IMG/VR virus record: IMGVR_UViG_3300034063_000870
Coordinates: 1 to 25,632 of that record
Strand: one strand, 5' to 3'
Length of the DNA: 25,632 bases
From: a virus
Shown here: in pieces, positions 25,001-25,632 of the stretch
Position numbering within the stretch: the stretch's first letter is position 1
Layout of the letters: every line of letters begins with the position of its first letter
Program-made: the position numbers and the translations under genes
The notes under the pieces: model-generated
Databases searched by the model: none
The model's input: the letters and a program-made list of their open reading frames with translations, nothing else
Told to the model about the DNA's origin: nothing

Positions 25001-25632
25001 AAATATTACGATTCAAAACGGTGTTGCAATTGCCGCAACAGTTTCTGTTGGTGGAACTGGTTATGTGGTTGGTGATGTTCTTACTGCATCCTCAATTGGT
25101 ATTAATTCACTTGGAAGAAACTTGAGACTTTCTATTGTTGGGATTGCAGGGACTAATGAAATAACACTTGATAATGTTCAAGGTGATTTTGTAGTTGGTG
25201 TTGGAAACACTCTTTACTACTCAAGTTCTGCTGGGTCTGGAACAACTGCAATTAATGGTGGTGGAGTTTATATTCAATCTACTCCAATTATAGAATCTGA
25301 TGGATTGCACATCAAAGTAAATCACAGAAATCATGGTATGCATTCATTAACTAATACAGTAGTTATTTCAAATGCAATATCTGACGTAGAACCAGCAAAA
25401 CTTGCAATTGAGTATTCTTCTACATCTACCAATTCTATTTCTATTTCTCCAGGATTTAGTACTTCATTTACAACATTTGAAAATGTTGGTATCGGAACTA
25501 CAAACCCGGGATATATTTTAATTGGTAAAGAAATTATATCATATGAAGGGGTTGTTGGAGATACACTGACTGGAATTACTAGAGGTGTGGATTCAACTCT
25601 AGCATTAACACATCAAGCAAATTCATTAGTAT
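19089..25632 (+). CDS. Large DUF4815-like virion protein, runs off the right edge
   Basis: At least 2181 codons, open to the window edge. The start MPQETNLNVSPYFDDFDP, with KPGYPVQARELT and FREGSVVIPG, is characteristic of DUF4815 structural proteins of T4-like cyanophages (from memory). Later landmarks: an ISPGKAYVKGYE block near residues 355-367; RIDRIYLSS (from 1058) and ISNLETRIKSLEFYTSL, a short helical segment in beta-rich sequence; a Thr-rich then Pro-rich linker (about 1640-1675); DPLAQTFII at 1699-1707, followed by a jelly-roll-like domain with VYLSGNKEHAVVIL; GxGY strands from about 1934; and a GFSTSF...GYILIGKEIISYEG module at the very end, like those in the giant protein. It follows gp8 by 6 bases, in the slot of T4 genes 9/10, so a peripheral wedge, fibre-attachment or fibre protein is likely (inference). 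Upstream AAAGAA is a weak ribosome site. Confidence 0.82.
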   Translation, partial: MPQETNLNVSPYFDDFDPTKNYYKVLFKPGYPVQARELTGLQSTLQNQIEQFGNHIFREGSVVIPGGLNYVATLDGVLLENTFNNVNIDQYIDNLTNKIIIGQDSGVRAKVIYILKQNIENNPNTVLYLSYLNTGNSGSETFIPSENLLVEETVTPGFTEITSIQSNQAFATTLGANHLVTGSAVFLSEGVYYLRGSFVNVDKQILILDYNFSFPSYKIGFRIFEDIINSDIDESLVDNAKGFSNYAAPGADRFKITAVLDKLSLVDFNVENFVEILRVEGGTLSRNNSNTQYSYLSDEFARRTYDESGDYYIKPLSVEIKNSLNDQKGNDGIFTENQLTPQNNIPSDDLGCYRISPGKAYVKGYETELFSSTIADFEKPRTTKTLNTQSIIYSTGATYSLNRVYGSPSVGISTYVVSLRDSRVGTNQYSASGKEIGVARVYDFALESGSYDSVLPNTNQWEISLYDIQTYTEISLNEPITLTTPTFIKGKASGAKGFLRYDVNNSGIITAYNTSGTFAKGEKFIFDGIENNRVATAITSYGTGDVKSLHGVVGSASTFTADTRQYSSVNVGSVNITASSGGISTVTSSDFTFVGVATVGNLVSFSNAGLTTSVFAKIQTVSERVITISGVTTVTGICEGALPSTDITPSDFTILKSRFLNSSNNTLYTSLGKKYISSVDLSDSQLVIRKQFNVTISSNSLTISPTEISSNEVFLPFDEERYVLIRNDGTTEPLSSDQFVFTSGGKELTINGLRSNGSARLITTLQKINVKARVKNKNRVNSTVIDKSIYSYSGVNSGVGNTTNNDGLTFDNYAYGTRVQDEELSLNVPEVTKIYAVFESSGIQDPTPPTIILQNISSTSATTSEIVIGEEIVGEQSGNVAICLEKPSSLSINYVSLNQLSFIEGESIRFKDSNVTAVVNTITAGSNDIKSNFTVDNGQRSTILDYSRLIRKQNVSSPTRKLKVYFESAYIPTSDTGDITVADSYNQFDYCDLQSVDSNRISDIIDTRPIVDQYDPNSATRSPFEFYGRSFDSDQNSALNVLASDEAIVCNYSFYLGRIDRIYLSSQSNTSSISDSSFRIPLIIVKQGVPSESPQLPDEISDAMEIARVTLPPYLCNLRESSISIVDHKRYRMQDISNLETRIKSLEFYTSLSLLENNSKNLQIKDANGLDRFKSGIFVDNFTTTSFQSKNGSIKNSIDVNNTELRPSPYTTEIDLLIGSKSLLGIGTQINPNVDIKYLQNSDIIGTNIRTSGMTRGSTGKGVVTLDYFEVPEIVQPFATRIENVTPYLVTSYIGTIDLNPSSDIWVDSIKLDPLTVEGIEGRTTVTQLQLEESEFDPQAGWNPVSWGSWQNNWTGSTTTSNTVGFIETITTTQTGTATRTGTTSRTLNSTNNVSLGNRVVSVDVSPFMRSRNIEFNAKRLRPFSRVYAFFDGQDVNKYVIPKLIEIEMLEGTFIVGETVASSGLSIGFDQSEITLRCATPNHRYGPFNSPTDIFTNNPYNQNQQIESSYTSNSSILNIDTVSLSEFSIGNYGGFISIGMVLTGQSSKARARVSNIRLITDGTGVVIGSFFVPNPNNPTNPSFRTGTKTLKLTSDSQNSPLLGQLVSRAEANFLADGIVTQNQETTLALRNTEIQNAVVSSTTPVTQTTTTTINRTPPPAPAPPFPPPAGGPPVFSPDWWQSLTEGRQNGPIAGPPFADPLAQTFIIGSDSDTIGRYVTSIDLYFQSKDNSIPVEVQLRSVSLGTPTSEIYPFSRVVVYPNQISLSEDASVPTRINFSAPVYLSGNKEHAVVILSDSNEYNVWISRLGEADITTSSGPESATKLVTSQNLLGSLFKSQNSSTWTPSQYEDLKFNLFTARFDSEGSITFFNPELNENNKQIATLRKDSLEINSRRIRVGLGTTLTDSGLVVGNQISQFGSNATGTYVGAAGSATGNLQIINAGIGYTPSSGSLTYNNVSLTSVTGSGRDATANITIQNGVAIAATVSVGGTGYVVGDVLTASSIGINSLGRNLRLSIVGIAGTNEITLDNVQGDFVVGVGNTLYYSSSAGSGTTAINGGGVYIQSTPIIESDGLHIKVNHRNHGMHSLTNTVVISNAISDVEPAKLAIEYSSTSTNSISISPGFSTSFTTFENVGIGTTNPGYILIGKEIISYEGVVGDTLTGITRGVDSTLALTHQANSLV

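Overview
The window looks like part of the genome of a T4-like marine myovirus, most likely a cyanophage of Synechococcus or Prochlorococcus. Evidence for this: the DNA is AT-rich; every credible gene is on the + strand; genes are packed with 1-base stop/start overlaps; NATAAATA-type late-promoter motifs sit at gene junctions; and a syntenic baseplate block is present (gene 25, gene 6, a giant gene in the gene 7 slot, gene 8, then a DUF4815-like structural gene). The basic 48-residue protein at 2047 and the cupin/glycosyltransferase pair are also, from memory, typical of cyanomyoviruses. No host gene, tRNA, CRISPR array or insertion sequence was seen.

Layout. Bases 47-403 hold a free-standing HNH endonuclease, followed by a possible 15-residue micro-ORF and a strong terminator (about 459-503). 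Bases 551-2193 form a small accessory cassette: a stand-alone phosphomannose-isomerase-type cupin, a small acidic protein overlapping its stop, a perfect -35/near-perfect -10 sigma70-type promoter, a GT-A-like glycosyltransferase, a second small acidic protein overlapping that stop, and a tiny basic protein. A second strong terminator (2204-2231) closes the cassette. Two conserved-looking unknown genes follow (2241-3159). A palindromic late-promoter region at 3157-3179 then opens the baseplate block.

Baseplate block (3187 to the right edge, about 22 kb). gp25 and gp6 are near normal T4 size. The next gene, 5503-17508, encodes 4001 residues. Its first 300 or so residues resemble the C-terminal part of T4 gp7, and the rest is a mosaic of repeated beta-rich modules plus a YHYH domain. 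gp8 (517 residues, against 334 in T4) has the T4 ends and an enlarged middle carrying the same kind of glycine/tyrosine repeat. The final gene, open at the right edge with at least 2181 codons, carries the same modules again. Together these genes should build the baseplate wedge and the peripheral, host-facing baseplate structures. The cassette upstream probably acts on glycans, but its substrate cannot be read from sequence.

The most notable observations are the giant repeat-expanded gp7-type protein, the sharing of modules among three neighbouring unrelated baseplate genes, and the duplicated pattern of a sugar-related enzyme followed by a coupled small acidic protein. Comparisons to T4 proteins and protein families are from memory and were not computed.
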